NCBI GenBank assembly: GCA_007922225.1
Contig: ML679956.1
Coordinates: 19,277,099 to 19,341,098 of the forward strand
Source: Emydura subglobosa
Taxonomy: Eukaryota; Chordata; Testudines; Chelidae
DNA: 64,000 bases
Reading direction: 5' to 3'
Positions 49,367 to 62,984 of this stretch are shown piece after piece. A program made the translations under genes and the position numbers. The notes under the pieces were generated by a model. The model had not been told where the DNA came from. It made no database searches and saw only the letters and a program-made list of their open reading frames with translations. Positions within the stretch are counted from its first letter, which is position 1. The number at the start of each line of letters is the position of its first letter.

Positions 49367-50752
49367 CTTAAGAGAAAAGAAACAGAAGTTATAAAGACAA
49401 TACTTTTTCTTTAATGTATTTCCTCCAATTTTATGAAAAGTTTCTACTGTAGTTAATACTAAGATACACAGTTAGCTCTCATCTGTAATGAAAAGTTGAT
49501 GTCAAAGTTTCATGAACTGCTAACAAAATATTTGACAAAAGTCAGGCTCCAATGTCTTTTTTTAAAAAGCTTTTAATTTTAAGTTCATCCACTGCTGTAT
49601 GGGACAAACTTGGCTCTTTATATACAATGTTTGAACCCAAGCAAATGTTGATAACTTTTTTTTTTTTTTTGTGGCACACACAATCCAGTAAGACCCAGCT
49701 CGTACATCTTATTTAAAAATCATTACTACAGTTTTGTCAAAAAGGATACTGCATGTGCCAGCCTCATATAAAAGAGTCAGATTATGTCCTCCTGTGGACA
49801 GGCCTATTATGGTAAAGCAGTGCATACATTGAAAAAAAAACTGATCAATATTTTGAAAAATTGGAGGACTAGAGATATGGACTTCACAGGCCGGTTTTCA
49901 TATTTGCTGAGTAGCAGCAGCTCCCAAAGAAGATTGAAAACATGCTCATATAACCCAAAAACTGTGAGAATTCCACAGATCTTGGCACATTCTAGGGAGG
50001 GCTGGACCACTGTGCCAAGTCCTAGAACCTCTACACCACTCTTATCTATGCTGTTAAAGTTCCTTATCTTCCCCACCTGTGCTGGGCCCAAACCATCCCT
50101 CTTCCCCAAAGGAGTTTAAAGGTGTAAAGCAGGAGTCTACACACCAGTTTAGGAATCACCACCAGGTTAGGTAGGAAAATCCCTATTGATTTGCTAGGGT
50201 AGTATGCCATCCATAGCAGCTCTCTGGACCACACACCCTGTAAACCTTGTTACATCCACCCAAAACCTGACTACAAAGGAGTTCACATGACTGACTGCGT
50301 AGAGAGTTTTCTGCAGCATCTAGTGAAAAAAAAAGGAATAATTCAACATGGCCTGAATGCTCTCTACCCTTCCAGAGATCTGGGTTAAAGAAGCAGGTAT
50401 CCATTCCTTTTAACATCTCAATGAAGAAAATTAGAGTTGCCAAATTACCTTTCCCTGGGATACATGCTAAATTTTAGCTACAGAGCTCAAGCCTGGCCTA
50501 AGGCACACGTGTATCTTGTTATAAACAACCACCGCTCATTCTGCACATAAGCATGAGCAAAGGAACTGATTTCCCCAAGGCAAACATTCAGTTATATTAC
50601 AGCACTTAAGATAAAAATGAGCAATTTACTCTAATTCTAAACATAATATTAAGATCTAAATGCAGTCCTGGATGTGGAAAAGCCCAGATTCTTAAAAGTA
50701 GTTAGGCATCGGTGCATTCATCACCAGAACACCTACGAGATTTAATAGTCTA

Positions 50753-50855
50753 AATCTCATTTTCAAAAGGGATTTAGATACTTAAGTCTAAATTCCATTG
50801 ACTGTTGATGGAATTTAGACTCCTGAGTGCCTAAATCCCTTTTGAAAATGAGATT
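50753..50855. repeat. Long near-perfect inverted repeat (hairpin)
   Basis: Outer arms of 25 nt (50753-50777 and 50831-50855), beginning AATCTCATTTTCAAAAGGG, are perfectly complementary. Inner arms TCTAAATTCCAT and ATGGAATTTAGA also pair, leaving a loop of about 9 nt. Probably a palindromic MITE-type repeat. No target duplication identified. Confidence 0.85.
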
Positions 50856-52639
50856 CAGATTCCAAAATCAGTTAGACATTGCAATACTCGGCACAGCAAT
50901 GATTAAACTTTTTTTTTTAAATACTGGGCCCAAACCACTATCAACACTCCCCCATTCCATTAAGAATGAATTTTGTGATTCATTTGTTCTTTTGCAGCCT
51001 AAGAAGGTGGAGGAACCAGCCAAAAATAAAATGCTACCTCTTATATTAATGCTATTCTCAAATAACTTGGGGATGATGTGTGTGCACGTGTGTATATGAA
51101 ACTGTGGGCAAATTTACAAGATACTTCTGTGCAGGGAGAGAAATGAAGTATGTTTGATTAATCAAATTGCTAGATAATGTAAATGCTTCACTATATCATA
51201 TATTTCAATAGAAAGTATCTACCTCCCTTAAAAAGAGTGAATTAATTTTTATTAACTGATATTTGGAGAAAAGTCATTAGAGACGTCCTAAAACTAACCT
51301 TTTTGTTTTTTTTAAATAAAATATGACAAGTAAAGTTTAAGTCTCTAAACACACCAAACACTCTTTGTTTAAAAGAATATTTGCTGGACATCTCTCTCTC
51401 CTTCCTCTGACCACCATTATGTCTTAACAGTGTACTACTTGTACCTTAATGACGGGAACAATTAAGGAACACGGAAGTCTCCTTCAGTTTCATGAGCTAT
51501 ATATTTTAGTCTCTGGCAAGTTGCACAGACTGGCACTGAAACTGCACCACTTCTGGGACTACACTCTCACTTTGAAGACCTTTGATCTGCTGCTTCATGA
51601 TATAATGATCAGTATGAGACATTAAGAAGGGAATGAGAAGAGACATTGCCCCACATTCTAAACCACAGATCCTTCATTCTCACTATCCTTCTCATCCTAA
51701 CCTCCTCCCTTTCTTTCCCAGAATGAAGAGAGGAAGTTGTGGATGTCTCTCCTGCCCGCACCTCATAGCAAACCCTAGTACATGAATGATTGGTGTCTTC
51801 AGGTTGATGTCGATAGATGAGATTTTTTTAAAAGATACTGTTAGGATAAACATGAGAATATTTGTGCATAATTGAGTTAACTAATATTTGTTTTGGTTTT
51901 TCTGGCCCCGAGAACATGGGCAGAAGCAAGGATTTCATTGGAAATGAGATGGTGGGGAAGAAGAGATCACAGCACCTTGCTCCTCTAGCCACAAAAAATT
52001 CATCTGCATGCTAGCTTGTATTGAAGTCTTAAAGATGTGTAACTGTAGCAAGTGTTTTCAATATAAATAGACTGCATTTGTATTTTATTGTTGAAATTGC
52101 ATTTAAATGACTAAATGATGTCCCTGAATGAAGTCCCTACACTAATGGTCTTCTACATGTAGATCACCCTTTCTATCTACAGAATGTAGTAGTGCTGCCA
52201 ATAGTGGTTGACTGTCTCCCTAGTGAGCTCCTTTAAGAAACTGGTAATGAAGGGGAGGCACATAATTTCTTCTTCACAATAAATCCCATGAAGTTGGCAA
52301 AGGATATACAGACTCTGGCAGTATAACCTTTTCTGCAGGAATACTTCAATGGTGGGAAACCCTAGTAGCATGGCTTCAGTGGAGCTACAATATCTGGGAG
52401 TGGACTGAACAATCCAGAGACCCAAAACCAGCAGAGAGGCACAGGAACCAACACACAGATTGTCCTAGCCTCTGGCGGATCCCTCAAGAACCTTCCTCCC
52501 CCCTTGGCAACTATTTCCATGGATTGTGTTGCCAAAGAGGTTTTCTGGCCAAATATATTTATATTTAGCAATGCCAGATGATACAATAAAAATGGATATA
52601 AAACAGTTTCATTTTTATTAGTACTATTATTAAATTTGT

Positions 52640-52890
52640 ATTATTGTGTTACTATAGTCCTGGTGAGAAAGAAGCATGCTGTAGTAGTCAGAATCCAGGA
52701 CTGGGCACCAGGCATACCCAGTTTGCAACGTCACTCTGACACTCCTTTGATGGTCTTAGAGAAGTCACAACCTCTCTTTCCATGTTTCCCATTTTACAGG
52801 TGGGGAAAATACTTATCTATCTTGAAAAAATGAGTTAACCTATGCCAAGATTTTTCAAGATGAAAAGTGCTATGTGTCAAATATTATTAA
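52640..52890 (+). mobile_element. MIR-like SINE
   Basis: Recognisable order of the vertebrate MIR-type element: CCATGTTTCCCATTTTACAGG, then the 3' tail GATGAAAAGTGCTATGTGTC and ATTATTAATAA. Diverged, hence ancient. Confidence 0.65.
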
Positions 52891-54415
52891 TAAATATGCA
52901 GCTATGGGGAATTACTGCCATAAAACTAGAAGGATTGCTTGCTGTCACTCGTTAAGTAAGGACTCTAGCATTTTTATGAGGAAAAGATTGAGGATTGAAT
53001 ACACTAGAGGGGCTCAGGTCCTGCTATTTATTGGTATGTAGTCATTTTTCCTAGAAATTCATTTTTTTTATCACTTCCATTTTTCTGGGTTATGTGCCTC
53101 GCTTCACATAAACATTAGGCAACCCAATAATGCAGATTGGAGAAAATTTAGACCACATTTTAAAACAAAGTAAACCCTATTATATATTTCACTCTTTCAA
53201 AAGTTGTGACAGAACAGGGTCCTTGAAAATTGAACTAAGAGTGGCTATGCTTAAGGAGCAGAACACAGAATATATGAGGCGTACTTATAAACGCCAACTT
53301 TAAAAAAAGTCATGAGAGTTGTTTTCCTTTTTCAGTATTTTATCTGTCATTTTTGGCTTGCCAAATATAGTACTTGTTGCCAAATTCATTTAAAATACTA
53401 TTCTATTATGGCAAACCTCTCAGTTACTTAGAAAGGTTATGGATAGCCCACTTCCCTAGGGTTGTATTTCAACAAACAAGATATACACGACTTAGTTGAT
53501 GTTCCTGATGTTTTAATATCTTTCCAGGGACAAAAAGCTACATAACTCAGTTTCTTAAATTCACAGCTCAACACAAAAAATGTGCAGACCAAAGACAAAA
53601 TGACAGGTGTTAAACTAGCAACCTCAAGAGCAGACAGCCCAGCAGAATAATATATTTATCTGTTGAGCTGCTATGCTAGCCAAAAACAGATACACTTCTC
53701 TCAGTCCAAAGGTCGTGCTAAGATTTGCTATTTAAGACATAAGATGACTTCTCTTTTTAAAGACAGCAATTCAATTTCATGTCTGAACTGTAATTATGAT
53801 ATGCAGTGGGTTTCTCAATCCCGGCACGTTAGGTAAGGAAGGTTACTATTTAAAGTGACACACTCTCTGGGTAAGGAAAATTGAAGGAATAGTACACTAG
53901 ATGACTTATATACTGTAAGCTATTACCTGTGTACCAACTATCTTAGAAATATTCACATTGAGCGACTCTCCAACATGAAAGGTCACACCAGCATTCTGCC
54001 TTTTTGATGCTATCTAAATCAGTACTCCCACTGATGCTGATCGCAGAAAGCCTGTATTTTTAAACAAAATCAAGCCTTTCTTACTGGTTAACATTCAGTC
54101 CAAGGAGGCAAAAGGCTATTTGCAACACATTCCGTTCTATCCAGATACTTGTATAACACTAATAGCCATGGTTTCTGGGCATCTTAGATGCCCTATTAGC
54201 TGACCCACAAATCCCAAACTTATCACTCTTCTACTGAAACCACACAAAGAAAGCCACTAAAAGGGGGTGAGATGGAGAGAAAAAGGAAATAGAAATATAA
54301 ATCAACACAGAATGTTGAGAGAAGAAAACTCACTGAAGTAAGATGAACATTTTACGACTGCAATATTTGCAATTAAGTTAACCACCAAAAACTAATTAAA
54401 AATCGTTGATAATTA

Positions 54416-54580
54416 CCTAGGGAGGTGGTGGAATCTCCATCCTTAGAGGTTTTTAAAGCCCCGCTTGATAAAGCCCTGGCTGGGATGATTTAGTTGGGGT
54501 TGGTCCTGCTTTGAACAAGGAGTTGGACTAGATGATCTCCTGAAGTCCCTTCCAACCCTAATATTCTATGATTCTATGAA
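54416..54580 (+). mobile_element. CR1 LINE 3' terminal fragment
   Basis: About 165 bp containing GGGAGGTGGTGGAATCTCC, GTTGGACTAGATGATCTCC and the terminal ATTCTATGATTCTATGA. It is the same subfamily as the copy at 474-1880 but severely 5'-truncated, inserted antisense in UBE2E2 intron 2. Confidence 0.95.
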
Positions 54581-55628
54581 TGAGACACAAACTAACCAAA
54601 CGAAGGATAAATACACTGAAGCACAAAATGCCCCACACTTCCCTCAAAATCAATCATTTTAGGGAGCATTAAATTGTGAAGTCAGTACCCTACAGAGAAT
54701 ATATATTATAAAACATCTTGGAGAACATTTCGCACTTAACTGAACATTTCCTTCTATTGATTTATACAATAAACTAACGGTGCTGAAGCGATTTTTGTAC
54801 ATAAAATTACTTTTAGACTCAAATTTATAAAAACACACTGCAAGAAAACTCATATTACAATTCCTTAGATCTGAATTCTAATCTGAGATACACAGGATAA
54901 TTACTCAGGATAGTGTGTCTAAAAAAAGATTGCTACTACGCTTCCACATGCACAAATGAATAGATTTTTCAAGTGTGCAACAATGCATGACTTCCAAACT
55001 GAGATCAGAATCAAGACTGCAGTCTGTAGACTACAATATAAAACTTGGAACAAGACTTAGCTCCAGAGTTATATTAGTTTTCCAGTGCTGTCTAATAACT
55101 ACAATGCATGTAAAAACTGGAAGCATTTGGATTATTCTACTAATTTCAATTAAATTAATTCCTGAATTTTTTAGAGAGTTATTAAAAAGAATTACTTGAT
55201 GAAATTCTGCCCTCCATTATGCAAACAATATTGGGATTTTAGAGTAACATCCAAGCAACCCCACTGAGGGGTTACATGGATGTAACAGAAAGCAGAAACT
55301 GGTCTCCGCACAATGTTTGCACAGTCTTTCTTCACAAACTCTGGTAAAAATCACTATTATTTTTGAAGAGGTTAACATTCCAAGTGAACTAGTATAGCTC
55401 TAATCCTGTAAGTAGTCCTATTAAATTGTAAGTATTTACAGAAACACACCCTAAGATGTTTGTTTTAATATTAAATATTGAGAGGTAAGTACCTTCTAAA
55501 TTTTTTTTCCAAGCTACTCCTTGTAAGTGGTAAATAAAAAGGCAAAGAACCCTTTAGGAGTTATACTTTCTTCCCCGTATTCTTAAAACATTTCAACATT
55601 TTCACAAATGTTTCAAACAAACAACCAC

Positions 55629-56305
55629 TGTTGTACCCGGTGTGTTGGTAGATGCTGTCACCGGTATTTATCAGTGTAGGCTGCGTGTGTGTGTGTCCCT
55701 GTGTAGATGCTGTCCCAGCTCTGGCCAGGGAACTGAGACGGCTCTCACGATCGAATGAGTCGACACGACCACAGATTAGCTGAGTAACGAAGGCGCCCAA
55801 GCGAGGTTTATTGCGTGCGGCACAATGAGAAATGACTTACAGAGTATCTCTGGGTCAGTTTCATATTGGCGGCGTCACAATGGTCTCGGCCCAACGGCGG
55901 GACTTTCCATTATCCCCTAGACCGGACACTGGTATTCCCTCTGACACCCTCTTTTATACACTGTTACATACACTTTCGGTCTGCCCCCTTTCACGTAGGT
56001 AGTTGCCACCCTCCTGACATAGTCTAATACCACCTTTTTCCGTTGATTGGCTGATTTGGGCACTGCCACTCCATGTATCATTTCTACACATAAAAGTGTC
56101 ATTTCAGAGAGTTAGTATCTTGGTACCTCTTATACCCACTACATATTTTAGTAATATTTTGGCAGTCTTACAACCTTGCAGAATCAGCACTTTCCTATAC
56201 CAGTCTCATTTAACTTGAGTGACCCCTTATACTTCTTTTTACTCGGCTTTTTCCATTTAGGCCTTAGCCTGTTTTACAGGCCTTAAGCTCTCACTTCTTA
56301 CTACA
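55629..56305 (-). mobile_element. Solo LTR of an endogenous retrovirus, perfect 5-bp TSD
   Basis: A 677-bp LTR. On the minus strand it starts TGTAGTAAGAAGTGAG and ends GGGTACAACA, and it is flanked by identical ACCAC at 55624-55628 and 56306-56310. Minus-strand signals in order: TATA box GTATAAAAG (near 55947-55955) and poly(A) signal AATAAA (near 55806-55811), about 140 bp apart, defining U3-R-U5. CpG sites are dense in R/U5 compared with the surrounding DNA. No gag, pol or env is attached, so this is a recombined solo LTR. It lies in the same orientation as UBE2E2, within intron 2. Confidence 0.94.
55690..55703. repeat. (GT)n in the LTR
   Basis: Short GT dinucleotide run near the U5 end of the LTR. 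Confidence 0.7.
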
Positions 56306-56824
56306 ACCACCTTATCAAGCTAAGAACTTGAATATGAAATTTTCAGCCTAAATAATTCTTTAGTGGAGTTACAAGTCACTGAAAATTGGGTTTGGATAGG
56401 AAAGTGGAAACAACTTTAACTATAGTGACTCTCCAAGTACCAATATTGATAAGAGTGGCATCTAAATATGTCTCTTACTACTTTACAGCATTATTAAACT
56501 ATAAATATATTTAAACATAGCCAAACATTTTTAAGCAGCATAGTTATTGGAAAATAAATGTTTCAACTTTGAGATTCATAATTTTTCTTGATATTACTAT
56601 ACATGTAAAACTGCTGTTTTACAGTCTGACTGACAAACATATCTATGTCAGCAATTGGAATAATTAGTTCCAGCAGAAACCACAAGCAGATATGATTAAA
56701 TTTTAAAAGGTTTAAGTAATTTTATCACTGCTAAATGCATGTTGATAAGAGCTCTAAGCTTTGAAGATACACAACTAAGATTAATAGTCCAACTTCTGAC
56801 ACATTATCATTAATTTTTTAATAC

Positions 56825-57400
56825 AGTAGGGTCCATAGGCTCCAGTCATAATCATGGTAACATTGTGCTAGGCACCGTACAGACACAGGAATATATATAA
56901 GCCTATATTCTAAAGGAATATATATAAGCCCTATTCTATTCAACAAGACAACAGGTAGGTGTAACAACAGGAGGTAGTACAGCAGTGTGAGCAATGTTAG
57001 AAGCAGTAGTTCAAAGACCAGGTATTTGCACAGTTTGATGGTTCTATGTTATTTACAGTCCCTTTAGTTATAAAATAGAAGAGTTAGATATTAGTAATTC
57101 CCACTGATCCTCTGTCAACTGATAATGGGTAGGTAATCTTCCATAAGCACCCTGGTAGAAGTGGACCTTGAGAAGGGATTTGAAAAGCAGGGAAGGGAAG
57201 AGGGTATTGGCTCCACAGACTACATAAAGGAAGATTATATTTGAATAAGATGAAAGCATGGAGATACATGTAGGAGAAGTGGACAAAATGAGTGATCAAG
57301 GTTGGCATCACTGGCTGGGTAAACAGTGACTCAGTAAGATATAGGAGTGGATAAGTAGGGAGATGTAGACCTGTGAGGCTGGCACAAATAATTATATACT
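56825..57400. repeat. Old dispersed repeat, SINE-like
   Basis: CATTGTGCTAGGCACCGTACAG near 56860-56882 and a following block with GAGAAGGGATTTGAAAAGCAG and AGGGAGATGTAGACCTG resemble a widespread reptilian interspersed repeat. A tandem pair GGAATATATATAAGCC occurs at 56889 and 56917. Limits are approximate. Confidence 0.45.
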
Positions 57401-58194
57401 GTAAAGTCAAGGTCAGGTAAAATGTACACACACCCACACACACATGTATTTGCAGCCTGGTGCTACACACCATATTTACAGGAAACACCAAATGAATGCA
57501 ATGGGGGGCCTTATTCTCCTCTCATTTATACTAGTTTTACAACAGTAACTCCTAATTTAGACTGTTGTAAATTAGTGGAGAAACAGGCTCAGAAGTCTGC
57601 ATGAGTTAAGTCTTCACATTTGGCTCCTATATAAACTTTTTTAAAATTGTATTTTATTTGGGTTCCCTTTAATAGGTTATGAACATTGCTGCCAAAAGTA
57701 ATGCTGATATGACAGGGCTACAGTATTAACGCAGGCCTCCTCTGCACAGTACAAGCACGTCAATCATCCAGTGACTGATGTGATAGACTGGGGTCACTTG
57801 AATAGCTATTCTCCAAATCTACGTTTCCTCTCAGGAAGGTACAAAAAACAAAAACAGTATTAAGACATACCACAGTTTAATACAATGAAACCAAAACACA
57901 TTTGTGCATTCCAGCATTTCTGACTTGACCATCTGGGATAAGCAAATGCAGTACACTTTGCAGTGTTAGGTATTACAGCAGTCTCCTAGCACGCTGAATT
58001 ACTGACATGTCTGAAATGTTTATGGTTAATTAACTCTAAGTTACACTGACAAGTCTCTCTCTTTCTCGCACACACACTTACAAGGCTACAAAACTGTAGG
58101 AGATCAGTTCTTTGGGTGTGGTTACAATGTGATGTGCAGATAGAATCATACTGTAATAAAACATTAAGAAAATGAATTAGGATGATGCCCTTCC

Positions 58195-58214
58195 AAAAAA
58201 AAAAAAAAAAAAAA
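58195..58214 (-). promoter_or_regulatory. U20 tract just downstream of a weak 5' splice site
   Basis: Twenty consecutive T on the minus strand, starting 27 nt into the intron after the exon-2 donor AAAAG|GTACCT. The donor lacks the usual AAG at positions +3 to +5. U-rich tracts after weak donors are known binding sites for TIA1-type splicing factors. The function here is inferred. Confidence 0.45.
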
Positions 58215-58227
58215 GCTACAAAGTCTA

Positions 58228-59148
<921 letters not shown>

Positions 59149-59808
59149 GGCCTTGTTGAAAAATAAGTCGACCTAACATAGGTTGACTTACAGCCACACT
59201 ACCCACTCCAGGCTCTCAGCTCCCTGCTCCAGAGACCCACAGGCTCCCATGCTCCAGGTGGGCTGTCCCCTCCCCACTTCCTGTTCCCCACCAGAAGACA
59301 GCCCCTGGCTTTTCCCCTCTCCATGCCTTGCCAGGAGCTGTGGAAAGCTGCCAGGAGCTTCCCCAGTCCCTGTAACCAGGGGGAAGCAGCCTGAGGCTTC
59401 TCACCCCTGTGGAGTGGGGTCCAGCTGACCTGTCTTCTCACCTCCCCTTCCTGCTCCCCACCAGGAGCCAGGCAGCCTTGTCAATTTCACAGCCCAGCTG
59501 GTGAAACTGACAAGGATGTGGGGAGTATGGTCTAGCCACCCAGTGCTTTTTGCCCTGCTCCCAGCTAGTTTTCTTGTCAAGTTCAGGGCTGGACAGGAGC
59601 CCTGAAATTGACAAGAAAAATAACTACTGGGAATGCAGTGTCTACATTGACGCTGCCTTACCCTATCTATGCCAGCATAAGCCCTATACCTTTCATTGAG
59701 GTGGTTTTATTATGTCGCATAGCAAGGGAGTTACATCGATGGGAGGAGCATTTGAATGTGTACACCACCACTGTTCTGTCAACAAAAGCTAAAACTCTAG
59801 ACCAGCCC
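59149..59808. mobile_element. Harbinger-type MITE with TAA target duplication
   Basis: A 660-bp element between TAA (59146-59148) and TAA (59809-59811). Left end GGCCTTGTTGAAAAATAAGTCG, right end TCTAGACCAGCCC, with subterminal GTCGACCTAACATAGGTTGAC. The interior is GC-rich (59200-59530) and contains inverted segments around CTTGTCAATTTC and GAAATTGACAAG. Open frames within are composition artefacts. Confidence 0.75.
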
Positions 59809-61310
59809 TAAAACTGTCAGTGAACAGTAGTCACTGAGAAATTAACTTTATTATCTCAATATATTTTATATGCCAAGTTCTCACACTCGTGCTATTTAGC
59901 TATATTCTTCTTTTCTTCCTTCACATTTCTTCAACGTTTAAATTCAATGGTTACAGTTATTATGACTTGTCTAACTGTTGTAAATTAAGGCTTTTTTGAG
60001 GGGGGGTTAGAGCTAAGATTGCCACATGTGGTGGCAATGATTGTTAAATGTATTTATTAGAAACCTGAAGCAACACCAGAAGACCTTTTCTTTACCTCAG
60101 TGACACCACTATGCTCTCTTTTAGATATTTTATGAAAAGAACCACTTTAATAGCACACAGGGCTAAGTTTTGCTCCATTACATCTGTGCAATCCACATGA
60201 ACTCAGAGGAACTGTACAGATGTAATTAACATCAGAATCTGACCTACAGTGTACAATGAGGTTTATGTTCAAAATTGTATTAGTCTGTGAACTTTGTCTC
60301 ATATATCCCTTTAACCATGTACAGAAATCATACAGGGAAAACCAGTTACAGAAAACTGTACTTCTCTCAAGGGCCTGAATCAGGATTCTGGACTCAGATT
60401 CTAAAAAATGTGATGTAAAATTTATGTGATAGTTTGCTCATAGAACTCTAAAAAGTTTATGAATATTTTGTAACTGAACATTAGGATGCAAGGTTTTTAT
60501 CCAAACAGTATCTCCAACACATATGGGAAGAGGCAGTGGAAAGAAAAAAAAACACAAAAACTTCAGTGTCACTGAAGTGGTGTTAAAAATAAACCAAAAA
60601 CTTTAAAAATAAGTAAAGCCAATAAAGAACAAATTGTTGTAGTTTCATACTGAAAAGAAGAATTTATTCCTACCATACAATTAGAAGCATTACCAAAATC
60701 TTAAATTTGTAAAATAGTATACACACTTTGGAGGCCATTATTTAAGCAATGAGGGCCCATTACTGCAAATGATTATTATTCACGTGAATAAATTCTAATG
60801 ACTTTGATATGAATTAAGTCCCTCAGCCTAATTTACATGACTGTTTATTAAAGCAGTGAGGTTTCGAGGTGCGGGGTTCAGAATTCTTACAGAGAACAAC
60901 CGTTGATGATGAATGCTGGAAAAGATTAGTCTTAATCAGTACAAGCTACTTTTTTTTGTTTTATAAAAACAATTAATAGTTTTCACAACTATTATTTGTG
61001 TTGTGTTAATAGTTGTGTTTACAACTATTATAATATTCACAATTATTGTACAGATTTAGTAGTGCATTTTAAGAATTGAAAGTGATGCGTTATTTGACTT
61101 CTAAAGTTAACAGTAAACAATTCTCTTTTATTTCTTTAAATTTTTCCTATGGCAGACACATAATATTGTATTTGCCATATTTCACATTTTACACAGGTTA
61201 ATCTTTAGGTATCTACATCCCAGCTGTCAAATGTTGAGAGAGAAAAATTAAGCTTTAAAATACTAAGCTACTATATACTGATATTTAATAATTGTAACTC
61301 AATCCTGAAA
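59809..61310. other. AT-rich intronic or 5'-flanking stretch
   Basis: Mostly A/T-rich. A small palindrome ATTGCCACATGTGGTGGCAAT lies at 60019-60039. An old palindromic-repeat scrap is suspected near 60165-60260. ACAACTATTA-type repeats occur at 60980-61040. No exon recognised. Confidence 0.45.
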
Positions 61311-61445
61311 CTCAGACAAGGGGGGTGAAGTAATATCTTTTATTGGTCCAACTTCTGTTGGTGAGAGAGACAAGCTAAGATATTACCTCACCTGCCTTGT
61401 CTCTTTAATATCCTGGGACCGATGTGGCTACAACTACACTGCATG
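61311..61445. repeat. Hairpin-forming dispersed repeat
   Basis: Left arm 61314-61338 (GACAAGGGGGGTGAAGTAATATC) pairs imperfectly with right arm 61379-61404 (GATATTACCTCACCTGCC, then TTGTCTCT). TTTATTGGTCCAACTTCTGTTGG lies between them and TAATATCCTGGGACCGATG after. This resembles a common reptilian interspersed repeat; class unknown to me. Confidence 0.6.
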
Positions 61446-62700
61446 CAATTAAAAGGCACATTTAGACTTTGCAGCCACGTATAGCTTTATTTTTTGTTTT
61501 TATTCAGAGGTAAAACAATCTAATCTTTCCTTAAAACACCTGCGATACTCATTATTTGCTCTGCAAATTTGGTTATTGACCTTTCATTAACATTTAATTT
61601 TAGAAGGAGATGATTGTCTACACAATATATGTATACTTTATAACCGTTGGCCAAAAAAACCCAGCATTTTTTAAATGAAGCCTATGTCCACAGAAAGTCT
61701 GCTGTGGATGATTCTGCTATAAATATTACTATTATCCAAGAACAACTGTACTCACTTCATGAGTTCAGGTCACTACTCAACAGATAAACGGCAGAAACAG
61801 TAGCCCATAGTGTATAATTACTGTAACAAGTAATGTCAGCTTTTACAACAGGAAAGTGTTTAAATCTGTCATCTGATGTCTGGCTATTTTCTTATTTTGC
61901 TCTCCCAGACGCAAATATTTTCCATACCCTCCCTTTTATTTTATTTAAATAAAAATTAAGTTGTATTTTATTTATGGGTTGAAAGCTAAATTTAACCTCA
62001 ATAAAAGGAAATTTAAAAGGGTCTGCGAAATCAGACCCTTCAAATATGTGACCAAAATAAGAACAACAACAAACAACAAAAGAGTGGAAAAATCAACAGG
62101 GGGAATGACACCATGGGAAAACATTTCAGTGCAATTACACAAACACACACACACAAAATATTTGTTGAAGCCAACTATCCCCAAGATATGACTCAGTGCA
62201 AAGAAAAAAAAGCAAAAGACTGGGTCCAATTATCTGGACTGCTAAATTATGCCACATTCAGAATGTAAACCCTCTGCTGCCCTTGTCTTGAGAGAACTGG
62301 GTGGAGGGCACAGAAGGGGTGTTAAAAGTATTTCCCTGAACATGACATGATTCTGCAGAGACCTTGGTATCTAACCCTATCTATAAATTTTAAGTCAAAC
62401 ATATTCAAGAGAACTTACTTCTTCCATTTACCCCATCCTCCCTCTCCCTACTACCCCCACGCCCCGCCCCAAACAAACAAACTAGAAGCAGCTAAGGAAA
62501 GAGATCATGGCAATGTGCAGATAAGTCCTGAGGTCAGCAGAGCCTGTGATGATGTGTTTCTAAAGCTGCCTTAATTTCCTATAAAGCAAAGATAAACTGA
62601 ACTTTTCTGCTGGGTCCATGAAAAGCAGCAGCAGGAGCAGACACCTCACTTGATCGTCATTATAAATCATAAAGGACGAAAAGATCAAAACATATCAGGA
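61446..62700. other. Stretch without recognised gene
   Basis: AT-rich with a short CA run near 62140-62154. No CpG-rich promoter seen. A non-coding first exon of UBE2E2 could lie here or beyond the window, but cannot be identified by eye. Confidence 0.45.
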
Positions 62701-62782
62701 GAGAAAACAGGAGGAGTCCGATTTCTAGCCAACCAGGCCAATGTCTATGGTTGAGAGAGGGACCCAGAAAGAAATAAAAAAA

Positions 62783-62810
62783 GCTGCTGCTGCTGCTGCT
62801 GCTGCTGCAG
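62783..62810. repeat. (GCT)8 trinucleotide repeat
   Basis: Eight GCT units followed by GCAGCT (CAG-type repeat on the UBE2E2-sense strand). Its position upstream of the first coding exon means it could be in intron 1, a 5' UTR or flank. Confidence 0.9.
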
Positions 62811-62820
62811 CTCTAGACTG

Positions 62821-62834
62821 ACACACACACACAC
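62821..62834. repeat. (AC)7 dinucleotide repeat
   Basis: Short AC run just beyond the GCT repeat. Confidence 0.85.
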
Positions 62835-62984
62835 ATCGCCTATTTTCCTGCTGCCTGGAGGGGGAGGGGGAGGCACATGTCATAGAGACACAATGTGCAA
62901 TAATTATGCAGTAATAGAAGATAGCATGAGACTGAAACGGGCACTTTTCAAAATGACATTTATCCTGCACTTTCCAGATACTTT

